15,263 nucleotides of DNA from Bacteroidota bacterium (GCA_025361325.1 JANYAL010000009.1:1-15263), one strand, 5' to 3'. Counted from the first letter of the stretch, positions 7,755 through 14,821 are shown. The notes: generated by a model from the letters alone, not told the origin. Numbers and translations: made by a program.

Positions 7755-10611
7755 ATAATTCTCCCCGGAGAAATTGTCCGGTGAAACTTTCCTTCACGCT
7801 CACCAGACCTTCGGGTATACCTTCATATAGGATCATTCCTCCCCCATCGCCGCCTTCCGGTCCGATATCTATGATATGATCTGCCACCTTGATCACATCC
7901 ATATTATGTTCGATCACAAGGACAGTATTGCCCCGGTCAACGAGTTTATTCAACACATCCAGCAAATGCCGGATATCCTGGAAGTGCAGACCTGTTGTAG
8001 GTTCGTCGAGGATATAGAAAGTATTCCCAGTATCCTTTTTACCCAGTTCCGTTGAAAGTTTTACACGCTGTGCCTCGCCGCCACTGAGAGTTACTGCACT
8101 CTGGCCAAGGGTGATATATCCCAATCCGACATCTTGAAGCACTTTTATCTTTCGGTAGATATAGGGAATAGCCTGGAAGAATTCAACAGCTTCATCAACT
8201 GTCATATCTAAAACATCACTGATTGATTTACCCTTGTAACGGATCTCTAGGGTTTCGCGATTATACCGTTTGCCATTGCATTTTTCGCAATGGACATATA
8301 CATCAGGCAGAAAATTCATTTCAATCACCCGCATCCCACCACCTTCACAAACATCACAGCGTCCGCTCTTTACATTGAATGAGAAACGACCGGCTGCATA
8401 TCCCCGGATTCTGGCTTCGGGAACTGCTGCGAATAAGGCTCTAATATCCGTGAAGAACCCGCAGTAGGTTGCTGGGTTACTACGGGGTGTTCTGCCTATT
8501 GGACTTTGGTCTATCTCAATCACTTTGTCAATCAGTTCCAGTCCCCTAATACTTTTATAGGGGAGGGGATTCATTTTTGAATCATAACAGAATTTGCTCA
8601 TCAACGGATACAATGTCTCATTGATCAAGGTCGATTTTCCACTTCCACTCACGCCTGTGATAAGTATGAGTTTTCCGAGCGGGAATTTCACATTCACCTG
8701 TTTCAGATTATTACCACTGACACCATTCAGGTCGATGAACTTTCCGTTCCCTTCCCTTCTTTTCTTAGGGACTTCAATATATTTAGTTCCAAGCAGATAT
8801 TCCGCAGTTTCAGACTTGGATTTCAATACTTCCTGAACAGATCCTTGCGCAACGATCTCTCCGCCATGCATACCCGCCTTTGGCCCGATATCGACTAGGT
8901 GATCAGCTGCAAGCATAATCTCCTTGTCATGTTCTACCACCAAAACACTGTTACCAATATCACGCAGATTTTCCAGCGCCCCAATCAGGTGCTGGTTATC
9001 ACGCTGATGCAGACCGATGCTAGGCTCGTCCAGGATATATGTGATACCCTGAAGCTGGGAACCGATTTGTGTGGCCAGCCTGATTCGCTGTGATTCCCCG
9101 CCACTTAAGGTCTTGGAAGGACGGTTGAGCGATAGGTAGGTAAGTCCAACATCCAATAAGAACTGTAGCCGTTCCCTGATCTCTTTGAGCACATCTTTCG
9201 CAATGACGTTTTGTTTATTGCTCAACCGAAGTTCCAGACCATCCAACCATGCAGCCAGGTTATCAAGATTCATGTTGCCCAATTCTGAGATATTCCTGTT
9301 ATCTATTTTGAACCAAAGGCTTTCTTTTTTTAATCGGGTTCCGTTACAAGAGGTACAGGGAGCCAGGTCCATATATTTTTCCACCCATTCCTTTAACACA
9401 TCGGTGCTTTGTGAAGAAGTGAACCATCGTTTTAACATGGGTATGATCCCTTCATAGCTGCCGGTATATACTTCAGGGATGGAATCATCCGATGCATCCA
9501 ATTCCAGGGCCGGGTTGATGCCTTTGTCGCCATACAAGAGCAGGTCAATCTGAGACCCAGCTAGGTCCTGAATGGGTTTGTCCAGTTTGATCTTATATTT
9601 TTTTGCGTACTCCGCCACTTGCTGGAAAACGCCTGCACTCCTTTCCTCACCCAATGGTGCTATGCCCCCTTCCTTTATACTTTTTGACTTGTCGGGCAAT
9701 ACAGCCGACAAGTTAATGGCATACATATTTCCTAATCCCTTGCATATCGGGCAGGCACCATATGGAGAATTGAATGAAAATGCATTTGGAGAAGGTTCCT
9801 CATAACTGATACCGGTATCCTCACACATCAAATGTTTACTGTACTGGACCATCTTATCCGTATCATTGATGAGCAGATACATGAGGTCTTTACCGACCTG
9901 CAAGGTTTTCTGTACACTTTGGCTAAGTCTGAACCGCATGTCTTCGGTAACTGCCAGTCTGTCCACCACCACTTCTATATCATGAATATTATACCGGTCA
10001 ATCTGCATTCTGGGAACTAAGTCCATGACAGTACCATCCACTCTTACTTTTAAATAGCCTTTTTTGCGAATATCTTCAAACAATTCACGGTAATGGCCCT
10101 TACGACCCCTTACCAATGGTGACAAAAGGGATATTTTCCTGTCCTTGTATTTTTCAAAGATGCTATTCACCATTTCCTCCTCACTGAATTTGACCATCTT
10201 TTTACCGGTGTTATAACTGTAAGCTTCACCTATCCTGGCATACAATAAACGCAGGAAATCATAGATTTCTGTGACCGTACCTACTGTGCTTCGTGGATTT
10301 TTATTGGTGGTCTTCTGTTCAATGGAGATCACTGGAGACAAGCCGGTTATACGATCTACATCCGGACGTTCCATATCACCAACGAACTGGCGGGCATAAG
10401 CGCTGAAACTTTCCATGTATCGGCGCTGTCCCTCGTTGTATATGGTGTCAAAGGCCAAGGATGATTTTCCGCTTCCACTAACGCCGGTGAATACCACCAG
10501 TTTGCTCTTAGGTATTTTGATAGTAATATTCTTCAGGTTATGTTCTCTTGCACCAAAAACCTCAATACTGTCATTATGATAGATAGAAGCGGCTTTCGTC
10601 CTCTTTGCCAT
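7753..10611 (-). CDS. uvrA: UvrABC excinuclease subunit A
   Basis: 952 residues, the full length of canonical UvrA. It is the dimeric ABC ATPase that, with UvrB, finds bulky DNA lesions and loads UvrB for nucleotide excision repair. First half: Walker A GVSGSGKSS (43-51), signature LSGGESQR (502-509), Walker B ILDEPS (526-531). Second half: Walker A GVSGSGKST (653-661), signature LSGGEAQR (842-849), Walker B ILDEPT (867-872). The C-terminal zinc finger is complete: C752-x2-C755-x19-C775-x2-C778. Another pair is C419-x2-C422. In the first zinc module only C263, C287 and C290 are Cys; Thr266 stands where E. coli has the fourth Cys. There is no uvrB nearby. The gene is separated from the CBS gene by 169 bases, so it probably has its own promoter. 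Confidence 0.98.
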   Translation of the reverse strand: MAKRTKAASIYHNDSIEVFGAREHNLKNITIKIPKSKLVVFTGVSGSGKSSLAFDTIYNEGQRRYMESFSAYARQFVGDMERPDVDRITGLSPVISIEQKTTNKNPRSTVGTVTEIYDFLRLLYARIGEAYSYNTGKKMVKFSEEEMVNSIFEKYKDRKISLLSPLVRGRKGHYRELFEDIRKKGYLKVRVDGTVMDLVPRMQIDRYNIHDIEVVVDRLAVTEDMRFRLSQSVQKTLQVGKDLMYLLINDTDKMVQYSKHLMCEDTGISYEEPSPNAFSFNSPYGACPICKGLGNMYAINLSAVLPDKSKSIKEGGIAPLGEERSAGVFQQVAEYAKKYKIKLDKPIQDLAGSQIDLLLYGDKGINPALELDASDDSIPEVYTGSYEGIIPMLKRWFTSSQSTDVLKEWVEKYMDLAPCTSCNGTRLKKESLWFKIDNRNISELGNMNLDNLAAWLDGLELRLSNKQNVIAKDVLKEIRERLQFLLDVGLTYLSLNRPSKTLSGGESQRIRLATQIGSQLQGITYILDEPSIGLHQRDNQHLIGALENLRDIGNSVLVVEHDKEIMLAADHLVDIGPKAGMHGGEIVAQGSVQEVLKSKSETAEYLLGTKYIEVPKKRREGNGKFIDLNGVSGNNLKQVNVKFPLGKLILITGVSGSGKSTLINETLYPLMSKFCYDSKMNPLPYKSIRGLELIDKVIEIDQSPIGRTPRSNPATYCGFFTDIRALFAAVPEARIRGYAAGRFSFNVKSGRCDVCEGGGMRVIEMNFLPDVYVHCEKCNGKRYNRETLEIRYKGKSISDVLDMTVDEAVEFFQAIPYIYRKIKVLQDVGLGYITLGQSAVTLSGGEAQRVKLSTELGKKDTGNTFYILDEPTTGLHFQDIRHLLDVLNKLVDRGNTVLVIEHNMDVIKVADHIIDIGPEGGDGGGMILYEGIPEGLVSVKESFTGQFLRGEL

Positions 10612-10639
10612 AGAAAATTGATTGAGATAAAGATTACAA

Positions 10640-10647
10640 CAAAATTA
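10640..10647 (-). promoter_or_regulatory. Possible -7 element of uvrA
   Basis: Read on the - strand, TAATTTTG fits TAnnTTTG and lies 28 bases before the uvrA ATG. There is no TTTG at the expected distance, so support is partial. I see no LexA-like palindrome in this gap. Confidence 0.35.
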
Positions 10648-10696
10648 ATGTTGAATTGTTGAATAGGAGGTATGTATGCATGAAATAGAACCATTT

Positions 10697-10717
10697 AAAA
10701 AGATCTTTCAATAGATC
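10697..10717 (-). terminator. Weak hairpin downstream of the CBS gene
   Basis: GATCT (10702-10706) pairs with AGATC (10713-10717) around a 6-base loop. On the - strand five T follow (10701-10697). The stem is only 5 bp, so termination would be inefficient. Confidence 0.3.
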
Positions 10718-10780
10718 GTACGCAGGGACGGAAAATTAAAAGTCCTGGGCAGGATACGGCATGACCTTAAGAATTTAGTA

Positions 10781-11206
10781 CTACTGAGAGATATAATGCT
10801 GCAGATGTGCGATTGTTTCCTTTTGTGAAGCGATAATGGCATTGACAACGTCACCGATAGAGATCATTCCCGTCACTTTATCTTCTTTAACAACGGGCAA
10901 ATGCCGAAAATGTTTCTGACTCATCAAGGCCATACAGCTTTCTATGGAATCATCCTCTGTTACAGTAATCACTTGTTCTGTCATAATCTCATTCACCGGA
11001 ACGTCCTTCGACATTTTGCCTTTCAGGACCACTTTACGTGCATAATCCCGCTCTGAAAAGATTCCTACTAGCTTTTCTTGCTCAATTATAAGGAGGGCCC
11101 CAATATTTTTATCCCCCATGATCTTTAAAGCATCATAAACAGTTATTTCCCCGATCACTGAATAAATAATGTTTCCCTTAATGCGCAAAATATCAGAAAC
11201 TTTCAT
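10781..11206 (-). CDS. Two-CBS-domain protein
   Basis: 141 residues made almost wholly of a tandem CBS pair (Bateman module). CBS1 covers about 13-65 (TVYDALKIMGDKNIGALLI ... GIFSERDYARKV) and CBS2 about 74-127 (MTEQVITVTEDDSIESCMAL ... HLPVVKEDKVTGMISIGDVV). No other domain is attached. Family knowledge: stand-alone CBS pairs bind adenine nucleotides or related ligands and act as small energy or redox sensors; M. tuberculosis Hrp1 and plant CBSX are examples with the same layout. The partner here is unknown. The start is the ATG at 11206. A 15-bp palindrome lies 15 bases upstream and may be an operator. The gene is probably transcribed alone. Confidence 0.92.
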   Translation of the reverse strand: MKVSDILRIKGNIIYSVIGEITVYDALKIMGDKNIGALLIIEQEKLVGIFSERDYARKVVLKGKMSKDVPVNEIMTEQVITVTEDDSIESCMALMSQKHFRHLPVVKEDKVTGMISIGDVVNAIIASQKETIAHLQHYISQ

Positions 11207-11221
11207 AAAAAGTCATTTTAT

Positions 11222-11236
11222 CTGTAATGTTTACAG
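11222..11236. promoter_or_regulatory. Palindrome upstream of the CBS gene, possible operator
   Basis: CTGTAA-TGT-TTACAG is a perfect 6+3+6 palindrome, 15 bases upstream of the CBS start codon, where a repressor would cover the transcription start. No regulator gene lies nearby, and I cannot assign the site to a known family. Confidence 0.4.
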
Positions 11237-11411
11237 AATTATATTTGAATTTTATGAAGTTACTATTTTTTTAACCACTTCCAGATAAATTCATAAGCAG
11301 GAATTTGACGCAATTACGGGAATAGGCTTAAGGTGATGTCTGGCCTACTGGTCATTGTCATACTGCCTGAAAAATAGTGATTTAAGCACTGACCGGGTAT
11401 GGAAAGCAATT

Positions 11412-11428
11412 ATTGATATGAGATCAAT
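11412..11428. repeat. Short inverted repeat after panD
   Basis: ATTGAT-ATGAG-ATCAAT, perfect 6-bp arms with a 5-base centre, 14 bases past the panD stop codon. It resembles an FNR-type site (TTGAT-N4-ATCAA) but has one base too many in the spacer. As a terminator it lacks a T-run. Its role is unclear. Confidence 0.3.
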
Positions 11429-11442
11429 TCTGAGTTGATTAC

Positions 11443-11787
11443 TTAAAGTTTGTTCCCCATTTTGGGAAATACCAATGCAGGTTTAAAGGTTCTCGCCTGC
11501 TCAAAATCCATCAGGGCATATGAAATAACGATTACAATGTCCCCTTCCACTCCCTTCCGGGCAGCAGGTCCATTCAGGCATATGATACCACTTCCCCTTT
11601 TCCCCTTGATAAGATAAGTTTCCAGTCGTTCGCCATTATTCACATTTACAACCTGGATCTTTTCATGTTCAATGAGATTGGCAGCATCCATCAGGTCTTC
11701 ATCAAGTGTGAGACTGCCCACATAATTCAAATTGGCCTCGGTGATAACGGCCCTGTGGATTTTTGATTTAAGAATTTGTATTTGCAT
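11443..11787 (-). CDS. panD: Aspartate 1-decarboxylase proenzyme
   Basis: 114 residues. It makes beta-alanine from L-aspartate for pantothenate and coenzyme A synthesis, using a pyruvoyl group formed by self-cleavage. The cleavage site Gly24-Ser25 (NYVGS) is present with the same numbering as E. coli PanD, as are Lys9, Arg54, Thr57 and Tyr58. The C-terminal part is [19 protein letters not shown]. An upstream in-frame ATG would add 20 residues ([20 protein letters not shown]), but I chose the ATG at 11787 because it gives the family numbering and follows a -7 box directly. panB and panC are not nearby. Some lineages need the PanM/PanZ maturation factor; none is visible here. Confidence 0.96.
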   Translation of the reverse strand: MQIQILKSKIHRAVITEANLNYVGSLTLDEDLMDAANLIEHEKIQVVNVNNGERLETYLIKGKRGSGIICLNGPAARKGVEGDIVIVISYALMDFEQARTFKPALVFPKMGNKL

Positions 11788-11791
11788 AGCA

Positions 11792-11799
11792 CAAATGTA
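11792..11799 (-). promoter_or_regulatory. -7 element directly before panD
   Basis: On the - strand TACATTTG fits TAnnTTTG and ends only 4 bases before the chosen panD ATG. If used, the mRNA would be nearly leaderless. No matching -33 TTTG is seen. Confidence 0.45.
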
Positions 11800-11860
11800 G
11801 AACTTATTAGAAATAATTATTTCTGCCATTTGGAACAGTTTCTCCAAACTGAATGTCTAT

Positions 11861-11892
11861 AAAAAAGCCTTTCAATCTCATTTGAAAGGCTT
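11861..11892 (-). terminator. Rho-independent terminator of the tRNA transcript
   Basis: AAGCCTTTCAA (11865-11875) and TTGAAAGGCTT (11882-11892) form a perfect 11-bp stem with a 6-base loop. On the - strand it is followed by a run of T reaching 11861. It lies 12 bases beyond the 3' end of tRNA-Pro and separates it from panD. Confidence 0.9.
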
Positions 11893-11904
11893 GATAATTA
11901 TTTG

Positions 11905-11979
11905 TCGGGATGGCAAGATTCGAACTTGCGACCTCCTGGTCCCAAACCAGGCGCGATAACCGGGCTACGCTACATCCCG
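11905..11979 (-). tRNA. tRNA-Pro (anticodon UGG)
   Basis: A 75-base cloverleaf. The acceptor stem is CGGGATG/CATCCCG with discriminator A. The anticodon stem-loop is CCTGG-TTTGGGA-CCAGG with anticodon TGG. The T-arm is GCAAG-TTCGAAT-CTTGC. The 3' CCA is not encoded and must be added by CCA transferase. A terminator follows directly, and it is probably co-transcribed with the upstream tRNA-Ser. Confidence 0.97.
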
Positions 11980-12083
11980 AACTCTAAGAGCTGATTTTAT
12001 CATTTCACACCGGACATAAACTCCAGAATAATATGAGGAAAGATATATTGCAAGAACCTTATTACAAGTGGAGTGCAGGATTC

Positions 12084-12101
12084 GTTACGCCGCGACGTAA
12101 C
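12084..12101. repeat. Inverted repeat between the two tRNA genes
   Basis: GTTACG-CCGCGA-CGTAAC, perfect 6-bp arms with a 6-base loop, GC-rich compared with its surroundings. There is no T-run on either side, so it is unlikely to be a terminator. It could be an RNA processing hairpin in a shared tRNA precursor or a chance palindrome. Confidence 0.3.
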
Positions 12102-12134
12102 AGTTTAATCACTTACTCCTATTTAAAATAAACT

Positions 12135-12224
<90 letters not shown>

Positions 12225-12250
12225 TAACCTGCCCTGTTTATAAGGGATCG

Positions 12251-12282
12251 CAAAAATACAATTGTATTGTCTATCACCCAAA
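12251..12282 (-). promoter_or_regulatory. Full Bacteroidota promoter of the tRNA-Ser/tRNA-Pro unit
   Basis: On the - strand, TTTG (12282-12279) is followed after exactly 20 bases by TATTTTTG (12258-12251). This matches the TTTG-N19-21-TAnnTTTG consensus of the Bacteroidota primary sigma factor. The tRNA-Ser gene starts about 27 bases further on. It is the only complete two-part match I found in the window. Confidence 0.75.
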
Positions 12283-12383
12283 AGAAATAAAAAGGAAATA
12301 AGAATATAAAATTTCAGGGATCAGTAGGTTTGATCTGAATAATCAATCAGGCTTTCTCATTAGCCCCCGGTTATTTCAGTAAT

Positions 12384-12410
12384 AAAAAAGCCAGGTTATT
12401 CTAGCCTGGC
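12384..12410 (-). terminator. Rho-independent terminator of dnaA
   Basis: GCCAGG (12390-12395) pairs with CCTGGC (12405-12410), extended inward by a G-U and a U-A pair. On the - strand six T follow (12389-12384). It lies 24 bases past the dnaA stop codon and ahead of the tRNA promoter. Confidence 0.85.
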
Positions 12411-12434
12411 CATTGTCACCTGTAAAAGAATGTG

Positions 12435-13868
12435 TTACATAGCAGCCAGCTGCACTTTTTGCTGGAGCTCAAGAACACTTTCCTTGAATAGGCTGTCGGT
12501 ATCCATGAGGTCCTTTACGGTCTGGCAACTATGAATGACAGTAGTATGATCCCTTCCGCCAAAATGCTCCCCTATGGTCTTAAGTGAATTCTTGGTGAAA
12601 GCTTTGGCAAGGAACATGGTGATTTGTCGTGCCTGAACGATCTCGCGTTTACGTGTTTTTTGTAGTAGCTTATCATAAGGCACGTCAAAATATTCACATA
12701 CCATTTTCTGTATGGCATCTATGGTGATCTCCTTGCTGGATGATTTCACAAAATTGCGCAATACTTTTTTTGCCAGTTCCAAATCTATTTCTCTTTTATT
12801 AAGAGAAGACTGTGCCAATAATGAAATTAATGCTCCTTCCAGTTCCCTTATATTGCTGTTTATATTATAAGCAATGTACTTGACCACTTCTCGTGGCATT
12901 TCCAGACCATCACTCTTCATTTTCTTATCCAGGATCTCAATCTTGGTATCGTAGTCCGGAACCTGGAGATCAGCACTTAATCCCCACCTGAACCTGCTCA
13001 GCAACCTTTCCTGAACTCCTTCCAAGTCTTTGGGGGGCTTATCACTCGTGAGGATGAGTTGTTTCCCGCTTTGGTGAAGGTGATTAAAAATGGAAAAGAA
13101 AGCATCCTGAGACTTCTCAGCACGGCTAAAGAACTGCACATCATCTATGATAAGTACATCAATGAGTTGGTAAAAATGGATAAAATCGTTGATTGCTCCG
13201 TTACGGCCATGATCTATGAACTGGTTAATAAATTTTTCTGAACTGACATATAAGACCACTTTATTGGAATACAGCCGTTTCACCTCGTTGCCGATTGCCT
13301 GTGCAAGATGGGTCTTACCAAGGCCCACTCCGCCATAGATCACCAATGGATTGAAGGAAGTGGCTCCTGGCTTTTCTGCAACAGTCTTACCGGCACGACG
13401 GGCCACTCGATTGCAATCTCCCTCAATAAAAGCTTCGAAAGTATAGGCGTGATTCAGTTGGGGATCGATCTGCATTTTCTTGAGACCGGGTATCACAAAC
13501 GGGTTCTTGACAGGATTATTGATGACTAAAGGAAAATCCATTTCGTTGTTTGAATAAGATTTATAACCATTGCCCGGAACATCCATTGTTAATGGTTTAT
13601 TCTTGCTATTCCCGCTATCCACCATAATCCGGTATTCGAGCCGTGCAGCGGCTCCCAATTCTCTTTTCAATGTTTTTGCCAAAAGAGAAACATAATGTTC
13701 TTCTAGATACTCATAAAAGAACTGACTAGGTACTTGTATTGTCAAGATTTTTTCTTTCAATGCCACTGGTTTGATCGGCTCGAACCAGGTTTTGAAATGC
13801 TGCCATTCTACAATGTCTTTGATTATCTCTAAACAATTTACCCATACTTTTTCAAAAGCCTTATCCAT
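12435..13868 (-). CDS. dnaA: Chromosomal replication initiator protein DnaA
   Basis: 477 residues, a usual length. DnaA binds origin DNA, forms an ATP-dependent oligomer, opens the duplex and helps load the helicase. Domain I (about 1-85) has the typical WVNCLEIIKDIVEWQHFKTWF start; domain II (about 86-135) is a short Asn/Pro-rich linker. The AAA+ domain III carries Walker A GGVGLGKT (179-186), Walker B VLIIDD (238-243), the sensor I region ILTSDKPPKDL, the box VII LLSRFRWGL segment with the arginine finger, and the sensor II region NIRELEGAL. Domain IV ends with the DNA-binding signature GRDHTTVIHS (438-447). The start is the only good ATG; a TAGGTTTA sequence on the - strand at 13913-13906 is a weak -7 candidate. 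dnaN and recF are not neighbours, which is common in Bacteroidota. Confidence 0.98.
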   Translation of the reverse strand: MDKAFEKVWVNCLEIIKDIVEWQHFKTWFEPIKPVALKEKILTIQVPSQFFYEYLEEHYVSLLAKTLKRELGAAARLEYRIMVDSGNSKNKPLTMDVPGNGYKSYSNNEMDFPLVINNPVKNPFVIPGLKKMQIDPQLNHAYTFEAFIEGDCNRVARRAGKTVAEKPGATSFNPLVIYGGVGLGKTHLAQAIGNEVKRLYSNKVVLYVSSEKFINQFIDHGRNGAINDFIHFYQLIDVLIIDDVQFFSRAEKSQDAFFSIFNHLHQSGKQLILTSDKPPKDLEGVQERLLSRFRWGLSADLQVPDYDTKIEILDKKMKSDGLEMPREVVKYIAYNINSNIRELEGALISLLAQSSLNKREIDLELAKKVLRNFVKSSSKEITIDAIQKMVCEYFDVPYDKLLQKTRKREIVQARQITMFLAKAFTKNSLKTIGEHFGGRDHTTVIHSCQTVKDLMDTDSLFKESVLELQQKVQLAAM

Positions 13869-13988
13869 TAGTCCTTAAGCAATTTATATTTGAGTTAAGA
13901 TTTGTTAAACCTAAGATCCCTGAGCGAATTTTTCATTCAATTCACATTGAAAAAAAATTTAGCAGAATAGCGAATATCGATTAAATTA

Positions 13989-14024
13989 TTGAAAAAAAAA
14001 TTTTTATTCATTTGTTTTTTTCAA
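13989..14024. repeat. A-tract inverted repeat upstream of dnaA
   Basis: TTGAAAAAAA (13989-13998) and TTTTTTTCAA (14015-14024) are perfect 10-bp inverted arms with a 16-base centre. A second copy of the word ATTGAAAAAAAATTT lies at 13946-13960, about 42 bases away, roughly four helical turns. Such phased A-tracts bend DNA and may influence the dnaA promoter (inference). Confidence 0.45.
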
Positions 14025-14335
14025 AGATGACAGTATGTGATTTAGTTAGGTTTCTCGTTTTAGAACCTGAAAATTCGAAATCCAGTTTGCCCAGCACGAT
14101 ACCGCCCCAACCTACTTGATTTTCAAGTACATGCCAACCGATCTGTTCTAATTCTTGCCCGTAGTATCAAGAAAAGTATCTGTAGATTACTTATTCTTAA
14201 ATTTCCCGCATCAAGTCGGTAATCAATAAATTTTATAGCATTGGGCTCATAAACCTTTTTACCTGCTTTCGAAAGAAAAAGTACAATGAAAGGAAAGAAA
14301 ATATCAAGGGAAGCCTGCGCATAAATTAATAATGT
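14008..14335 (-). pseudogene. Frameshifted remnant of an unrecognised protein-coding gene
   Basis: On the - strand, one frame is open from 14335 to 14123 and contains ...SKAGKKVYEPNAIKF and IDYRLDAGNLRISNLQ. A second frame is open from 14166 to 14008 (TGA at 14010-14008) and contains GQELEQIGWHVLENQVGWGG followed by IVLGKLDFEFSGSKT. Both read like real protein, with few rare residues and G/C third positions such as GTG CTG GGC AAA CTG GAT TTC. One extra base near 14162 would join them. Neither stretch has an ATG. An ATG at 14366 in the third frame (MVQIAIFLNI) could be the original start, joined by another frameshift; with the TLLIYAQA that follows it would resemble a signal peptide. I do not recognise the family. 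The alternative is chance open frames in A/T-rich spacer, which usually give lower-complexity peptides. Confidence 0.42.
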
Positions 14336-14409
14336 TTATATTAAGGAAGATAGCTATTTGTACCATACCCTCTAACAGAATCAATACAATATTTATCATT
14401 AATTAGGTT

Positions 14410-14417
14410 TACTTTTG
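14410..14417 (+). promoter_or_regulatory. -7 element of the DUF3127 gene
   Basis: TACTTTTG fits TAnnTTTG and lies 17 bases before the ATG at 14435. No TTTG lies at the usual spacing upstream. Confidence 0.5.
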
Positions 14418-14434
14418 CATATTAAATTATTACT

Positions 14435-14821
14435 ATGAGTTACGAGCTAACCGGAAAGCTGGTTGTAAAATATGATACCATTCAACGTACCGAATCCTTT
14501 AAAACAAGGGAATTCGTAGTGGAAAAAACAGACGAGATTAATGGCCGTACCATAACCAATTATGTCAAATTCCAGTGCGTACAGGATAAAACCACTGTTA
14601 TTGATAAGGTTAACACCGGTGATGAAATAAAGGTATATTTCAATATCAAGGGTACCAGGTGGGAAAAAGAAGGCAAGGTAAATTATATTACAAACCTTGA
14701 TGCCTGGAGAATTGAACAGATCCTGCAAACCCGAAAGACTACTCCGGATAACGATTATTTTGAACCGCTGGATACTTTTTCTTCTGCCCCGCCCGATGCT
14801 GTAGATGACCTGCCATTTTAA
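14435..14821 (+). CDS. DUF3127 family protein, SSB-like OB-fold with DDLPF tail
   Basis: 128 residues. The body (about 3-97) alternates beta strands as in an OB-fold: YELTGKLVVKYDTIQRTESF, KTREFVVEKT, TITNYVKFQCVQ, then TGDEIKVYFNIKGTRW and NYITNLDAWRIEQI. A flexible, Pro/Ser/Asp-rich linker (98-120) leads to the last eight residues, DAVDDLPF. I recognise this as the Bacteroidota family DUF3127, which has no established function. The tail is nearly the same as the SSB C-terminal tip (DDDIPF), which in E. coli SSB recruits repair and replication proteins. A single-strand DNA-binding or SSB-partner role is therefore a fair inference. It is divergent from dnaA, has its own -7 box, and is followed by a gene on the same strand 146 bases later. 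Confidence 0.9.
   Translation: MSYELTGKLVVKYDTIQRTESFKTREFVVEKTDEINGRTITNYVKFQCVQDKTTVIDKVNTGDEIKVYFNIKGTRWEKEGKVNYITNLDAWRIEQILQTRKTTPDNDYFEPLDTFSSAPPDAVDDLPF

Larger units (their letters stand above)
13869..14434. other. 566-base gap between divergent dnaA and DUF3127 genes
   Basis: This is the longest stretch without an intact gene. I see no exact DnaA box (TTATnCACA) on either strand; the nearest, TTATTCATT at 14004-14012, differs in two places. So there is no sequence case for an origin here. What it holds: a very A/T-rich stretch with repeats near the dnaA side (13946-14024), a likely gene remnant on the - strand (14008-14335), and a promoter element for the DUF3127 gene (14410-14417). 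Confidence 0.7.

Noticed and set aside
10665..10714. AGGAGG followed five bases later by ATG and a 12-codon frame (MHEIEPFKKIFQ) on the + strand
   Set aside because: It has a perfect Shine-Dalgarno spacing, but Bacteroidota rarely use one, the peptide is very short, and it lies antisense to the uvrA upstream region with no promoter.
11412..11428. FNR/CRP-type operator ATTGATATGAGATCAAT
   Set aside because: The spacer is 5 bases instead of 4 and the site lies about 210 bases from the nearest downstream start; kept only as a short inverted repeat.
12084..12101. Third, degraded tRNA between tRNA-Ser and tRNA-Pro, suggested by the GGATTCG word and hairpin
   Set aside because: No acceptor, D-arm or anticodon arm can be built around it.
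14027..14119. 30-codon + strand frame starting MTVCDLVRFLVLEPENSK
   Set aside because: It overlaps the more protein-like - strand remnant, has no promoter element, and is short.
13869..14434. Chromosome origin (oriC) beside dnaA
   Set aside because: No consensus DnaA boxes on either strand, and much of the gap is better explained by a gene remnant; being next to dnaA is not enough in Bacteroidota.
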